Shown here piece by piece: positions 8,043 through 17,872 of a stretch of 64,000 bases of DNA; positions within the stretch are counted from its first letter, which is position 1; the number at the start of each line of letters is the position of its first letter. The stretch is from Methanosarcinales archaeon Methan_01 (GTDB lineage: Archaea > Halobacteriota > Methanosarcinia > Methanotrichales > Methanotrichaceae): contig LUYE01000014.1 of NCBI GenBank assembly GCA_001602645.1, forward strand, positions 1 to 64,000. The letters are read 5' to 3'. The translations under genes and the position numbers were made by a program. The notes beneath the pieces were generated by a model, which was not told the DNA's origin, searched no databases, and saw only the letters and a program-made list of their open reading frames with translations.

Positions 8043-9382
8043 AGGTGAGTGAATTGAGGAATAGATACCCAACGGTGGGATTTTGGGCGGTCTCCGCCCT
8101 CCTGCTGGCTGCCCTGGCCGCATCCTGGGCCACGGCATCGGCAGAGGAAAAGTCCGTGGCAAACTCATCGGAAAGCTGGCGAGAGAGGGGGGACGAGCTT
8201 TGGGCCGACGGCTCTCTTGAGGAGGCCCTTGAGGCTTACGACAAATCTCTCTTGATAGACCCTGAGAATGGCGACGTCTGGCTGGGCAAAGCCCTGATCC
8301 TCGATATTCTGGGCAACACAAGCGAGTCTCAGGAAGCTTATAGAGAGGCAGTTGACGCATTTGACGAAGACCTGAAGGTCGATCCTGAAGATGCCCAGTC
8401 CTGGTGGGGAATGGGCGTTGCTCTGGACAGCCTGGGCAGGCAGGAAGAAGCCACAGAAGCACGAGAGAAGGCTGCTTTTATCTTCAACCAGACCCTGGAA
8501 GAGAACCCTGACGACGCCGAAACCTGGTTTGACATGGCGGAAGTTTTGGTCGGCCTCTTGAGACGAGAGGAGGCGATCGAGGCATACGGGAAGGCCATCG
8601 AGCTGAACTCGACAAAAGCCGACTACGCCGCGATTTCTCAGGGAGTCCTGCTGCAGGAGCTTGGAAGGTATGATGAATCTTTGGTGGCCTTCGACAGAGC
8701 CATCGAGCTGATCCCGGAATACGATGCTCAGATGCTGGCCACGGTCTGGTACCATAAGGCCAATTCACTGGATAACAACAACAGACCAAAGGAGGCTCTA
8801 GAGGCCTACGATGTGGTCACAGAGCTAGATCCCGGGAACAAAGGAGCTTGGCTCGGCAAAGGAACTATGCTCGAAGATTTGGGCATGTACGACCAGTCGT
8901 TAGAGGCCTTCGCAACGGCTCTGAAGCTGGACCCTCAACTGTTCTATGCTTGGACGAAAAAAGGCGACTTGCTGATAAAGCTGGGCCAAAACTCCGAAGC
9001 CCAGACGGCCTACGCCGAGGCTCTTGAGATCTGTGATCTGGAAATTAAGAAGGACCCACATGACTACGGGGCCTGGCGTAATAAGGGCGTGGCCCTCTAC
9101 AAAATGGGGGAGTTTGAAGAAGCCATCGAAGCCTACAACGAGAGCATAGAGAACTCTCCGCCCGACTTCACAGTCTCCTATGCATTGGTTGGAAAAGCAG
9201 ATTCCCTCCGAGCCCTAGGCATGAACGAGGAGGCTTTGGCAGCCTATCGAGAAGCCATCGAACTCTATCCGCTGGACCCCGAGGCCTGGCAGGGGAAGGG
9301 GGAGGCGGAGCTATCCCTGGGAAGACGGATAGAAGCGGATCATGCCTTCAACATGGCTGAAAAGCTGGGGTATCAGGGGTGA
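8039..9382 (+). CDS. Exported TPR-repeat protein 2
   Basis: 447 residues with a signal segment (FWAVSALLLAALAASWATASA). About ten TPR units follow with strong spacing, for example EEALEAYDKSLLIDPENGDVW. The C terminus ends in AFNMAEKLGYQG, the AEKLGY-type tail shared by most members of the array. Start TTG overlaps the previous stop by 4 nt. The last codons and stop form a hairpin followed by T6, so transcription from this gene pair probably ends here. Probably a secreted scaffold; the partner is unknown. Confidence 0.85.
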   Translation: MKVSELRNRYPTVGFWAVSALLLAALAASWATASAEEKSVANSSESWRERGDELWADGSLEEALEAYDKSLLIDPENGDVWLGKALILDILGNTSESQEAYREAVDAFDEDLKVDPEDAQSWWGMGVALDSLGRQEEATEAREKAAFIFNQTLEENPDDAETWFDMAEVLVGLLRREEAIEAYGKAIELNSTKADYAAISQGVLLQELGRYDESLVAFDRAIELIPEYDAQMLATVWYHKANSLDNNNRPKEALEAYDVVTELDPGNKGAWLGKGTMLEDLGMYDQSLEAFATALKLDPQLFYAWTKKGDLLIKLGQNSEAQTAYAEALEICDLEIKKDPHDYGAWRNKGVALYKMGEFEEAIEAYNESIENSPPDFTVSYALVGKADSLRALGMNEEALAAYREAIELYPLDPEAWQGKGEAELSLGRRIEADHAFNMAEKLGYQG

Positions 9383-9399
9383 CCCTGATCTAATTTTTT
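9372..9399 (+). terminator. Intrinsic-type terminator overlapping a TPR stop codon
   Basis: ATCAGGG and CCCTGAT form a 7-bp perfect stem with a GTGA tetraloop that contains most of the TGA stop. Four nt later comes a run of six T. The geometry matches a stem-loop plus U-tract terminator. Confidence 0.65.
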
Positions 9400-9433
9400 A
9401 TCAGTTTATTGATGAAGTGATCGAGGATATGAG

Positions 9434-10069
9434 ATGAATGCGAGAATCGCCGTCGCATGCCTGATCCTGGCAGCGATCTATTCTGCGCCCTCGGGGGCGG
9501 AGGATGCGCCCCTCGTCGCCGAGATCCCGAGGCTCGAGGGCGTCTGGACCCTCGATATGGAGGGCGATATGCTCTCTATGGTGGTTTACCAGTCGGGCCC
9601 TGAGATCGCCGGGGCCTGCACCGGAGAATATCCCGAGCCCTGGAACGCTGTAATGACGGGTTCGGTCTCGGGGAACGAGGTCAACCTCTTCCTCCTCTCC
9701 CTTCAGGACGGAGTCGGCATCATGACTGAGATATCGGGAGGGGAGATGGATGGGGGGATCAAGGGGAGCTTCGTCCAGACCAACAGCCTTGGAGGCTGGA
9801 GGAGGGGGAACCTGACCGGATTTATGACGAATCATGACACCTCGGCCTACGAGCCCGCACCTCCGACCTTTCGGCCCCTTTCTTCGGAGCCGTCGACCGA
9901 GCCCTCCAAGCCTCTCGAAGCCGAGGATGGGGGCACGGAGGATAAACGAGGCGGATCGGGCGGCATCTCGCCCCCGGGGGGTTCAGAGGCAGGGGAGAGG
10001 CGCTTTGTGGACGTGACGACTCAGGCTGAGAGGGTCTTCTACCTCGGATGGGCCTGGAACCCCGGCTGA
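9434..10069 (+). CDS. Secreted protein of unknown function
   Basis: 211 residues. A signal peptide (ARIAVACLILAAIYSAPSGA) is followed by a small beta-rich domain (EGVWTLDMEGDMLSMVVYQSG, then GEMDGGIKGSFVQTN) resembling a lipocalin-like or stress-barrel fold only in outline. A disordered Pro/Ser/Glu/Gly tract fills about 140-190, and a short C-terminal strand ends in WAWNPG. I do not recognise the family. It lies between TPR genes on the same strand and may be a secreted partner. Another small secreted protein of the array (29165) has a comparable size and position but no clear similarity. Confidence 0.65.
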   Translation: MNARIAVACLILAAIYSAPSGAEDAPLVAEIPRLEGVWTLDMEGDMLSMVVYQSGPEIAGACTGEYPEPWNAVMTGSVSGNEVNLFLLSLQDGVGIMTEISGGEMDGGIKGSFVQTNSLGGWRRGNLTGFMTNHDTSAYEPAPPTFRPLSSEPSTEPSKPLEAEDGGTEDKRGGSGGISPPGGSEAGERRFVDVTTQAERVFYLGWAWNPG

Positions 10070-10132
10070 AGATACAAATGCCGCACTGAGATGGATCGCA
10101 TTTCGATGACATACTGGGGAGTGAGGAAAAAA

Positions 10133-11452
10133 ATGCGCGAAAAAGTAGAATCGACAATGGCCCGCGATGGGCTATCGAAGTTGGGGATGGGGTCCAGGTT
10201 TGTCCTCATCCTGATGGCACTGTCTCTGCTATGCGCAGCTGTTCTGGCGCAGGAGAGCACGACAGAGGATTGGCTGACGAAAGCTCGTGAGCTGCAATTG
10301 ATCGGCACGCCCGAAGAGACGTTGGCGGCCTACGATAAGGCCATAGAGATCGACCCACAGAACGTCCAGGCCTGGCTCGGCAAGGGGATGGCGGAGTCAA
10401 CGCTGGGAGACCAAGGCGAGGCCAGCAGGAGCTTCGAGAAAACCCTCGACCTCTGCGATGAGGCGATAGAGGCTGATCCTGAGGACGCGGACGCCTGGTA
10501 TTTCAAGGCCGAAGTCCTATTTCGGATGGGCCGAACTGAAGAGGCCCTCGAAGCGTACGACAGGGTCATCGAGATCCGACCTGGCGATTACCTGACCATG
10601 GAGAGGAAGGCTGAGTATCTCCTCGTTCTGGGAAGGTACGACGGGGCTCTGGAGACCTTCGAGGGGGCCATCGAGCTTCGACCTGCCGATGATACGGACC
10701 AGCTGGCTCTGGTCTGGTCTGCCAAGGCCCAGATTCTGGAGATCTCCAGCAGATACGACGACGCCCTGGAAGCTCTGGACAGGGCTGTAGAGCTGGACCC
10801 TGAGAACGCGTACTACTGGATAAGCAAGGGCTATGTAGCCTCGGAGATGGGCGAAACCGACGACTCCATCGCCGCCTACGATGAGGCCCTCCTGATAGAT
10901 CCCAACAGCACCGCAGCCTGGAGCGCCAAGGCCTCAGAGCTGGCCCGTGCCAAGAGGTACGAAGAATCCCTGGAAGCCTACGATGAGCTGTTGTCGATAG
11001 ACCCTTCTTCAGCCCAGGGCTGGCTGGACAAGGGAGACGTCCTAGAGGAGATGGGCCGAGCTGATGATGCCAGTGAAGCGTTCCAGAGATCTCTGGAGGC
11101 TTTGGATGAAGCCCGATCGAACGACACCGCGGCTCTGGTCGTCAAGGGCGGGGCTCTTTTCAGGCTCTCCAGGTACGATGAGGCCACGGCGGCTTACGAC
11201 GAAGCCATCGAGGTAGCTTTGCCCACCTCACCCAAATATCACACCTCCCAGGCGTTGAGCGGCAAGGGCGACGTGCTGCGCGCCGAGGGGAAGAACGAGG
11301 AGGCCATTTCGGCTTACGATGAGGCTATCGATATCGAGCCCACATTGAGCGAGGCCTGGCATGGCAAGGGCCTGGCACTGAACGCTCTGGGCCGAGTGAC
11401 CGAAGCTGGATCGTCGTTCTACGTGGCCAATAAGCTGGGGTATCGAGAATGA
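10133..11452 (+). CDS. Exported TPR-repeat protein 3
   Basis: 439 residues. The basic start MREKVESTMARDG, a hydrophobic core (FVLILMALSLLCAAVLA) and a QESTTEDWL junction match the shared signal cassette of the array. About eleven TPR units follow with the motif EALEAYDRVIEIRPGD and a C-terminal YVANKLGYRE. I placed the start at the ATG 9 nt after GGAGTG, as in the paralogues; an upstream in-frame ATG at 10091 would add a non-conserved 14-residue lead that includes the ribosome binding site itself. Confidence 0.85.
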   Translation: MREKVESTMARDGLSKLGMGSRFVLILMALSLLCAAVLAQESTTEDWLTKARELQLIGTPEETLAAYDKAIEIDPQNVQAWLGKGMAESTLGDQGEASRSFEKTLDLCDEAIEADPEDADAWYFKAEVLFRMGRTEEALEAYDRVIEIRPGDYLTMERKAEYLLVLGRYDGALETFEGAIELRPADDTDQLALVWSAKAQILEISSRYDDALEALDRAVELDPENAYYWISKGYVASEMGETDDSIAAYDEALLIDPNSTAAWSAKASELARAKRYEESLEAYDELLSIDPSSAQGWLDKGDVLEEMGRADDASEAFQRSLEALDEARSNDTAALVVKGGALFRLSRYDEATAAYDEAIEVALPTSPKYHTSQALSGKGDVLRAEGKNEEAISAYDEAIDIEPTLSEAWHGKGLALNALGRVTEAGSSFYVANKLGYRE

Positions 11453-11496
11453 TCCACCCAAATATTCCCTTTTTATGGGGTCTTCGAGGTGAATGA

Positions 11497-12864
11497 ATGA
11501 TAAGCAAATACGTCGATGACGCGGCCCTCGCTAAGCTTGGGCCCGGCAGAAGGGCGATGATGGCCGCCGTCTTTTGCCTGCTGGCATTTTGCTTCCCGGC
11601 GACGGCGGAAGGAGATACGGCCGAAGACTTGATCGGGATGGGCCTTGAGCTTTACCAGAACCGCTCCTACCAAGAGGCCCTGGAGGCCTACGATGAGGCC
11701 CTCCTCCTATCCCCGGACGATCCCCGGGCGTGGATGGGCAAGGGCAAGGTCTTTAGCGCGCTGGGAGATTACAACCAGTCACTTTTGGCCTACCAGAACG
11801 CCACCAGGATATCTCCCGACGATCCGGAGGCCTGGTTTGGGGTGGGGCTGAACCGATTCCTCTTGCACGACCTCAACGATTCCCTGAAGGCCTCGGAGAG
11901 GGCCCTGGAGATGGACGGAAACTACACCAGGGCGTGGGAGCTGAAAAGCACAGTCCTAGCCCATATGGGCAAAAACGACGAGGCCCTAGAGGCCTCCAAA
12001 AGAGCCAGAATGAGCTCTGCTCCATCCGATACGGAGATGCTCTCTCATTCCTGGGTATCTGAGTCTTTCATCCTTCGTCAGATGGGGCGCGATGATGAGT
12101 TCCTGGCGGCCTTGGAGAACGCCACGACTCTCGACCCCAGAAACTACGACGCCTGGATCCTCCTCGGCGAGGCCCTCCAGGGGAGGGGCGAGTACGATCG
12201 GTCCCTTGCGGCCTTCGACAGCCTCCTATCCAACATAGCTCCGACCAGTCCCCCGTTCTTGGCCCTGGTCCTCATCGACAAGGGGAGCGTCCTTATTGAT
12301 ATGGGCCGGTACGAAGAGGCGAGGGGTCTCTACCAGCAGACGATCGACCTCAACTTCTCCGACGAATCCCTGGACCAGTACTATCTTGGCAGGGCGGAGC
12401 TCGGCGAGGGCGTCTCTCTCCTCCGGCTCGGCGATTATGAGGCGGCCTTGGAGGCCTTCAACCGATCGATGGAGGCGGAGCCCGATCTGGCAGACGATGC
12501 CTGGAGGGGGATCGGAGACGGACGCATGGGGCTTGGGTCCTATGAGGAGGCCCTTTTGGCTTATGATACGGCCCTGGAGATTTATCCAGAGTCTGTGTCT
12601 GTAAACGCAGAACGAGGCCATGCCTGGAAGGGGAGGGGCGACGCCCTGATGGCTCTCGGGCGGGATGATGATGCCCTTTTGGCCTATCAGAACGCCTCCA
12701 TAGCCTACGATCTCGCCATCGATATGCCGGATCAGGGAAGACAATCATATCCCCTCAACGGGGAGTTCTGGCTGAACCGGGGAGTCGTCCTGGAGGCGTT
12801 GGGGCTTGGGGCCCAGGCTGAGGAATCCTATGGGAAGGCCAGGGAGATGGGGTATCGGGATTGA
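11497..12864 (+). CDS. Exported TPR-repeat protein 4
   Basis: 455 residues with signal segment AMMAAVFCLLAFCFPATAEG. About ten TPRs follow, more diverged from the others in the middle (residues 190-330, with DLNFSDESLDQYYLGRAELG). The C terminus ends GKAREMGYRD. The start ATG has GAGGTGA upstream. The signal peptide is not of the common cassette type. No catalytic residues are seen; probably an extracytoplasmic scaffold like its neighbours. Confidence 0.85.
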   Translation: MISKYVDDAALAKLGPGRRAMMAAVFCLLAFCFPATAEGDTAEDLIGMGLELYQNRSYQEALEAYDEALLLSPDDPRAWMGKGKVFSALGDYNQSLLAYQNATRISPDDPEAWFGVGLNRFLLHDLNDSLKASERALEMDGNYTRAWELKSTVLAHMGKNDEALEASKRARMSSAPSDTEMLSHSWVSESFILRQMGRDDEFLAALENATTLDPRNYDAWILLGEALQGRGEYDRSLAAFDSLLSNIAPTSPPFLALVLIDKGSVLIDMGRYEEARGLYQQTIDLNFSDESLDQYYLGRAELGEGVSLLRLGDYEAALEAFNRSMEAEPDLADDAWRGIGDGRMGLGSYEEALLAYDTALEIYPESVSVNAERGHAWKGRGDALMALGRDDDALLAYQNASIAYDLAIDMPDQGRQSYPLNGEFWLNRGVVLEALGLGAQAEESYGKAREMGYRD

Positions 12865-12902
12865 CCCTAGAACCGTTTTATGAGATCAAAGGAGGTTTGT
12901 AA

Positions 12903-14621
12903 ATGAAAACGAGACTTGTCATCGCTCTGTTAGGGATAGCTATGCTCACCGCCTGTACTTTTGCGCAGGAGAACACCCCTGGTTACTGGCTGAAAAAAGG
13001 CTATGAACTGAGCCTAAACGGTTCTGACGAAGGGGCTCTTCAAGCCTACGAAAAGGCCCTTCAAATAGATCCTGAAAACTCCTTGGCCTGGATCAACAAA
13101 GCCAATGTGCTCTACCGTCTGAATAGAACATCCGAATCCAGCCAGGCCTATCATAAGGCTCTGGAGATCACGGACAAAATGATTGAGGCCGATCCCAAGA
13201 ACGTAACCCTCTGGTTAGGAAAGGGAATACTCCTCAATAATGTTGGCGATATCGAAGGAGCTGTAGAGGCCTTTGATAACGCCAGCAAAATTGATCCAGA
13301 GGACGACATGGCCTGGAAGATGAAGGGCGTTCTTCTGGCAAGAGATCTGCAGAGGTATGATGAAGCCGTCGAGGCATATGATGTCGCTCTGCAGATAAAT
13401 CCCGAGGATGGAGAAGTCTGGAACCTTAAGGGCGACGCCCTGAAATCTTTGGGCCGTCAGGCCGAGGCGGAAGCAGCCTATTCCAAGGCGAGAGAGCTGG
13501 GGTATGAGACGCCATTCGCCTCGTCACTGGTTCTCACCAACGTCGTCTCGGTAGGCGATGACGAATTCATCGAGATGACCAACGATGGAGCCGATGCTCA
13601 GACCTTCGAGGACCTGACCCTCACCATCGACGGCGCAGAGTCGGTCGTCCTTCCCGATTTCACCCTTGATCCCGGCGAGAGCATCAGGTTCCACCTCGGC
13701 GAGGGCGATAGCAACGAGACGGACGTCTATCTGAACGGCGATCTCGCCCTGGACGACGTCTCCGGAAACCTGACGCTGAAAGACTCTGCAGGAACGCTGG
13801 ATAAGTTCGCAGCCTACTGGACGCCAGAGGCGAACCCGGAATACTGGATCGAGAAGGGACGACAATTACAGAGCGTCGAATCTTATGAAGATGCTCTCGA
13901 TGCGCTGAATAACGCCACCGATGTGGATCCCCAGAACGCGATGGCCTGGCTCTCTAAGGCCCAAATTCTCGGGCCCTCCTCGGGCAGGTACAACGAGTCT
14001 CTTGAAGCCTGTGAGAAGGCCATAGAGATAGATCCTGAAAATCCTGAATCCTGGCGTTTGAAGGGCCTCATCCTCATGAACCTGGGGAGGGACGAGGAGG
14101 CTTTGGTCGCCTTCGATGAGGCCATAGAGCTTGATCCGCAAAATGGGTTCGCTTGGCATCTGAAAGGCAATTTGCTGCAGCGTCTAGGCCGTGAAGATGA
14201 GGCTGATGCGGCTTTATCCAGGGCTGAAGAGCTGGGGTTCACATCGCCTCTTGAAGGCATGATCGCCATCACCGAGATCGCGGCTGACGGCGAGGACGAA
14301 TTCGTCGAGATATCCAACAACCTCGATGAGGTCAAAAACCTCAGAAGATGGACCCTGGTGGTCGACGGGGATGAGGCGATATCTCTGGTCCTTCCCGAGT
14401 ACATCCTGGAGCCTGGGGAAAAGGTCAGGGTCCACTTTGGAGCGGGCGAGGACGGCGAGGCCGATCTATTCATGGAGAGCGAGATCGCCCTCAACGATGC
14501 CGCCACCAACGTCACCCTGAGGGACGAGGGCGGGAGGGAGATCTCTTTTCTGGGGTTTGAACGCCTTCCAGATGGCGGAGTGGTGATGAGGATGAGAGAC
14601 GGCGGGGAGTTTGGATATTGA
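12903..14621 (+). CDS. TPR/lamin-tail-domain tandem fusion, exported
   Basis: 572 residues. The signal has a lipobox-like LTAC at residues 15-18. Two copies of the same module follow: TPRs at 28-200 plus an LTD-like (lamin tail) beta-sandwich at about 207-305, then TPRs at 312-446 plus a second LTD-like domain at 452-555. LTD support is the pattern DDEFIEMTND, VVLPDFTLDPGESIRFHLGEG and the second-copy equivalents DEFVEISNN and LVLPEYILEPGEKVRVHFGAG. LTDs of secreted prokaryotic proteins are usually adhesive or wall-associated. GGAGGT precedes the ATG. The arrangement points to an internal duplication of a whole TPR-LTD unit. Confidence 0.8.
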   Translation: MKTRLVIALLGIAMLTACTFAQENTPGYWLKKGYELSLNGSDEGALQAYEKALQIDPENSLAWINKANVLYRLNRTSESSQAYHKALEITDKMIEADPKNVTLWLGKGILLNNVGDIEGAVEAFDNASKIDPEDDMAWKMKGVLLARDLQRYDEAVEAYDVALQINPEDGEVWNLKGDALKSLGRQAEAEAAYSKARELGYETPFASSLVLTNVVSVGDDEFIEMTNDGADAQTFEDLTLTIDGAESVVLPDFTLDPGESIRFHLGEGDSNETDVYLNGDLALDDVSGNLTLKDSAGTLDKFAAYWTPEANPEYWIEKGRQLQSVESYEDALDALNNATDVDPQNAMAWLSKAQILGPSSGRYNESLEACEKAIEIDPENPESWRLKGLILMNLGRDEEALVAFDEAIELDPQNGFAWHLKGNLLQRLGREDEADAALSRAEELGFTSPLEGMIAITEIAADGEDEFVEISNNLDEVKNLRRWTLVVDGDEAISLVLPEYILEPGEKVRVHFGAGEDGEADLFMESEIALNDAATNVTLRDEGGREISFLGFERLPDGGVVMRMRDGGEFGY

Positions 14622-14711
14622 CCTTATTCGCCATAGCCGAAAAATTTCGTGGAGCTGGAAGGGCATGAGGTCTCACCACGACCTCCCCATCCTTTCCAAA
14701 GGAGGCGAGTT

Positions 14712-15407
14712 GTGAAACGAGAGCTTCTCATCCTTGCGGTGATCGCCGCGGTCCTGACGAGCTCGGCGGGCGCGGCCAATTACATCTACGAGCGGTCCAA
14801 GATCGAGGGAGTGGGGTACAGAAGCCACGAGCTGGCGGCAGGGACCGCTGAAGGCGACAGCGGCCAGAAGGTGGCTCGGACGGTCTCCGGTAGCGGCAGA
14901 TTCTTCGAGCGGACGGAGTTTGAGCTGGACCGCTGTAGCGGGACGATAAACTACACCCAGGAGGCCGAGTTCGAGTACTTCCCGGTCAGCTATCAGACCG
15001 GCACCTACGACCAGAAGTGGCAGGATCGGCTCTGCGTCGCCAACTACGATGTCGGCGCGGTGGTCACCGAGCAGTACGCCCAGGCGGAGCACCTCCAGAA
15101 GAATACCGAGGTGAAGACGAGACGAGATGACGGACCTTCTGATGAGGCGGACGGATGGGGAGGCGGCTGCTTCGGCTGCGGCGAATGCACTGGCGCCCTG
15201 GAGGCGAACTTCAACTCCAACGTCATCGGCGTCGCCCACATCGGCTGGCTCTCTCGGGACGTGGCCACCAACGGCAAGGGCCGCCACTACGAGTGGGGCA
15301 GGTCCGTCGAGGACCTGACGGGGGTCTTCTCCATCGAGAAGTTCATCCAGCTCTGGGGGAACGGGACCTGCGGGTCCGTGAACGTCGATTGGCTCCCATG
15401 CATCTGA
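14712..15407 (+). CDS. Secreted Cys-containing protein of unknown function
   Basis: 231 residues with signal peptide VKRELLILAVIAAVLTSSAGA. The mature part is rich in aromatic and charged residues, with a run of cysteines GGGCFGCGECTG near residue 155 that could bind metal or form disulfides, plus Cys near the C terminus (GNGTCGS, WLPCI). I do not recognise the family. I chose GTG at 14712 because GGAGG lies 6 nt upstream and the signal peptide begins there; a longer in-frame lead lacks both. It sits within the TPR array on the same strand. Confidence 0.7.
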   Translation: MKRELLILAVIAAVLTSSAGAANYIYERSKIEGVGYRSHELAAGTAEGDSGQKVARTVSGSGRFFERTEFELDRCSGTINYTQEAEFEYFPVSYQTGTYDQKWQDRLCVANYDVGAVVTEQYAQAEHLQKNTEVKTRRDDGPSDEADGWGGGCFGCGECTGALEANFNSNVIGVAHIGWLSRDVATNGKGRHYEWGRSVEDLTGVFSIEKFIQLWGNGTCGSVNVDWLPCI

Positions 15408-15480
15408 TACGTGACGAATGACTGCGGCTAAAAGTCGCTTTTATGGTCAACCTTGAATGTAAAAAATGGAGTGGATTGAG

Positions 15481-16557
15481 ATGAAAGAAAAAACCGGATC
15501 GTTGGCGGCCAAAGGATGGCTGCCAAAGAAGAGTACGAGTGCCAGGTTCGCTATCGCTCTGATCGCCTTGGCGGCGCTCTGCAGCTGCACCCTGGCGCAG
15601 GAGATGACGGCAGAGGACTGGTACAAAAGGGGCCAGGACCTAGAAGAAAAGGGATCTAACGACGAGGCCATCGCAGCGTATGATATAGCTACTCAGCTAG
15701 ATCCCGATAACGCTACTATTTGGGGTGATCTGGCTTGGAATCTCGATGTCGTATCTCGTCGCAATCATAATTTGGGAGAGTATAACAAAGCACTCCAAGC
15801 TTATAACAAGTCTATCGACTTATATGATAGACTTCTTGAAGCGGAACCGCTGAACTCTGAGACATGGTACGAAAAAGGCGTCATCTTTAGCAAAAGAGCA
15901 GATGGAAGAGGATCGGCTATTACTGTACTTGGCATTAACAATGTGTCTGCATATCGTGATTGGGATCATGACCATGATGAGGCTATTGGGTGTTTGGATA
16001 AATCCATCGAGATTAACCCGCTATATGCTCCTGCTTGGTTGCTTAAAGGATGGATGACCCTTCATTTTCCAACTAAATCTCAGGAAGCCATCAACTGCTT
16101 TGAGAAGGCCATAGAGCTCGATCCAAATAACTCAAATCTGGTAGCTGATGCTCTGGCTGGCAAAGCAGCTGCACTGGCAATATCTGGGAAGCAAAACGAA
16201 TCCATCGAGGCTTTCGACAGTGCGATCCAAGAGACTCCTAATAGCAGCCAGCTCTGGATAGATAAAGCCGTACAGTTTGCTGATCAAGGAAACTACGAAG
16301 AGACCATCAAGGCATTTGATAGGGCAGCCGAGATTGATCCTCAAAATATATACGTTTGGCTTAGTAGGGGTCTCGTCCTTTCGAGAAACTTGTCCAGATA
16401 TAACGAATCCATTGACGCCTATGATAGAGCTCTCCAAATAAATCCCAAGGATATCAACGCATGGAACGGTAAAGGTGACGCTCTGAAGGCCCTCGGTCGC
16501 AACTCTGAGGCTGATGAATCTTACGCTAAGGCAAAGGAGCTGGAACGCGTAGGCTGA
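15481..16557 (+). CDS. Exported TPR-repeat protein 5 (mosaic base composition)
   Basis: 358 residues. The shared leader MKEKTGSLAAKGWLPKK, hydrophobic core and CSCTLAQE junction are followed by about eight TPRs. The first 150 bp and the last part resemble the neighbours closely, while about 15690-16450 is visibly more AT-rich in codon choice (for example GATATAGCTACTCAGCTAG), suggesting a different history for the middle. Start ATG follows GGAGTGG; a second ATG five codons upstream overlaps that ribosome binding site and is less likely. Confidence 0.85.
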   Translation: MKEKTGSLAAKGWLPKKSTSARFAIALIALAALCSCTLAQEMTAEDWYKRGQDLEEKGSNDEAIAAYDIATQLDPDNATIWGDLAWNLDVVSRRNHNLGEYNKALQAYNKSIDLYDRLLEAEPLNSETWYEKGVIFSKRADGRGSAITVLGINNVSAYRDWDHDHDEAIGCLDKSIEINPLYAPAWLLKGWMTLHFPTKSQEAINCFEKAIELDPNNSNLVADALAGKAAALAISGKQNESIEAFDSAIQETPNSSQLWIDKAVQFADQGNYEETIKAFDRAAEIDPQNIYVWLSRGLVLSRNLSRYNESIDAYDRALQINPKDINAWNGKGDALKALGRNSEADESYAKAKELERVG

Positions 16558-16614
16558 GCCTTCACCAAATTTTTTGCCAACATATCTGTACGATAAAATG
16601 TGGAGTGGGTTAAC

Positions 16615-17817
16615 GTGAAAGAAAAAACCGGATCGTCGACAGCCCTCAGCAGGCTGCCGAGTATGAGAACAAGCGTCAGGTCCGCCATCGCTCTGATCGC
16701 CTTGGCGGCGCTCTGTAGCTGCACCCTGGCGCAGGAGAACACCGCAGAGGACTGGTTCAACCGGGGCCAGGAGCTGATGGATAACGAGTCCTATGAAGAA
16801 GCCCTGAGGGCGTATGACAGCGCCATAGAGCTCGATCCAGAGGATGCCAGATTCTGGATGGGCAAAGGCGATACCCAAATGCGAATGGGTGACTATGACG
16901 AATACTTGGTGACCTACGAAAAAGCGTTGGATCTCATCAACGAATCCCTGGAAGCAAACCCTCTGGATGCAGAGGGCTGGTTTGTGAAAGGAGAGCTCCT
17001 TGATAGGCTGTACAGGTATGATGGGGCTCTCGAATCCTATAATCGGTCGCTGGAGATAGATCCAACGGATAAAGAGGTCTGGTTCGAGAAGGGCAATGCT
17101 TTGGATACGGCTGCTGTATTTCAGACGCAGGATCCTGAGCGGATCAGAGCCTATGAAGATGCGATCATCGCTTATGATGAAGCCCTTAAGCTCGATCCGG
17201 ATTACGGGAACGCCTGGATGGGGAAGGGCTACTCTCTTAGTAACCTAGCCGCATCCAACGATGATCTCGTCAAGTTTAACGAGTCACTGAAGGCTTTTGA
17301 CAAAGCTATCAAGCTGATACCAGACAACGATACAGTGAACCTCGCTTTTGCCTGGGAGGGCAGGGCCGTCGCTCTCTCGAACATTGGCGATGCCCTCGAA
17401 GATGCTGGCAGGGAAGATGAGGCCAACGCCAGCCGTGAGGAGGCTTTGGAGTCCTATGATAGTGCCATAGAGCTTGATCCAAGCTTCACAGGCCTGGAGG
17501 CTCAGCTAAATAAAGCCGGCGATCTGGCTGAGCTAGGCAGGTATAATGAATCCCTTGATGCATTAGATAAGCTCATTGAGACTTTGCCTGCTGATTTTGC
17601 CTTGTTCGCTGCCTCAGTCCTGGAAGTTAAGGGCAACGTTCTCGAAATGATGGGCGATTATGAGGGGGCCATCATCGCGTTCGATAGAGCTCTGGAGATT
17701 GATCCCTCCAACATGTATGCCATGCAGGAAAAAGGCTCTGCCCTCCAGTCGCTAGGCCGCATTTCGGAGGCAGAAGCCGCTTTTGCCGAGGCCGAAGAGC
17801 TGGGGTACGAGGAGTGA
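16615..17817 (+). CDS. Exported TPR-repeat protein 6
   Basis: 400 residues with the shared leader MKEKTGSSTALSRLPSMRT, core ALIALAALCSCTLAQE and junction NTAEDWFNRGQEL. About nine TPRs follow and the C terminus ends FAEAEELGYEE. The start GTG is 6 nt after GGAGTGGG. The last codons plus the stop form a stem-loop followed by T6. Like other members it is predicted to act outside the cytoplasm as a protein-interaction scaffold; no substrate can be inferred. Confidence 0.87.
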   Translation: MKEKTGSSTALSRLPSMRTSVRSAIALIALAALCSCTLAQENTAEDWFNRGQELMDNESYEEALRAYDSAIELDPEDARFWMGKGDTQMRMGDYDEYLVTYEKALDLINESLEANPLDAEGWFVKGELLDRLYRYDGALESYNRSLEIDPTDKEVWFEKGNALDTAAVFQTQDPERIRAYEDAIIAYDEALKLDPDYGNAWMGKGYSLSNLAASNDDLVKFNESLKAFDKAIKLIPDNDTVNLAFAWEGRAVALSNIGDALEDAGREDEANASREEALESYDSAIELDPSFTGLEAQLNKAGDLAELGRYNESLDALDKLIETLPADFALFAASVLEVKGNVLEMMGDYEGAIIAFDRALEIDPSNMYAMQEKGSALQSLGRISEAEAAFAEAEELGYEE

Positions 17818-17833
17818 CCCCAGTCAATTTTTT
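17800..17833 (+). terminator. Terminator hairpin spanning a TPR stop codon
   Basis: CTGGGGT and ACCCCAG pair over 7 bp across a 10-nt loop that contains the end of the ORF and most of its TGA stop, followed by T6. Equivalent structures occur at 9372 and 21682. Confidence 0.6.
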
Positions 17834-17872
17834 GAGATCACATCTATGCGAAAAAATGGAGTGGGAATTGAG

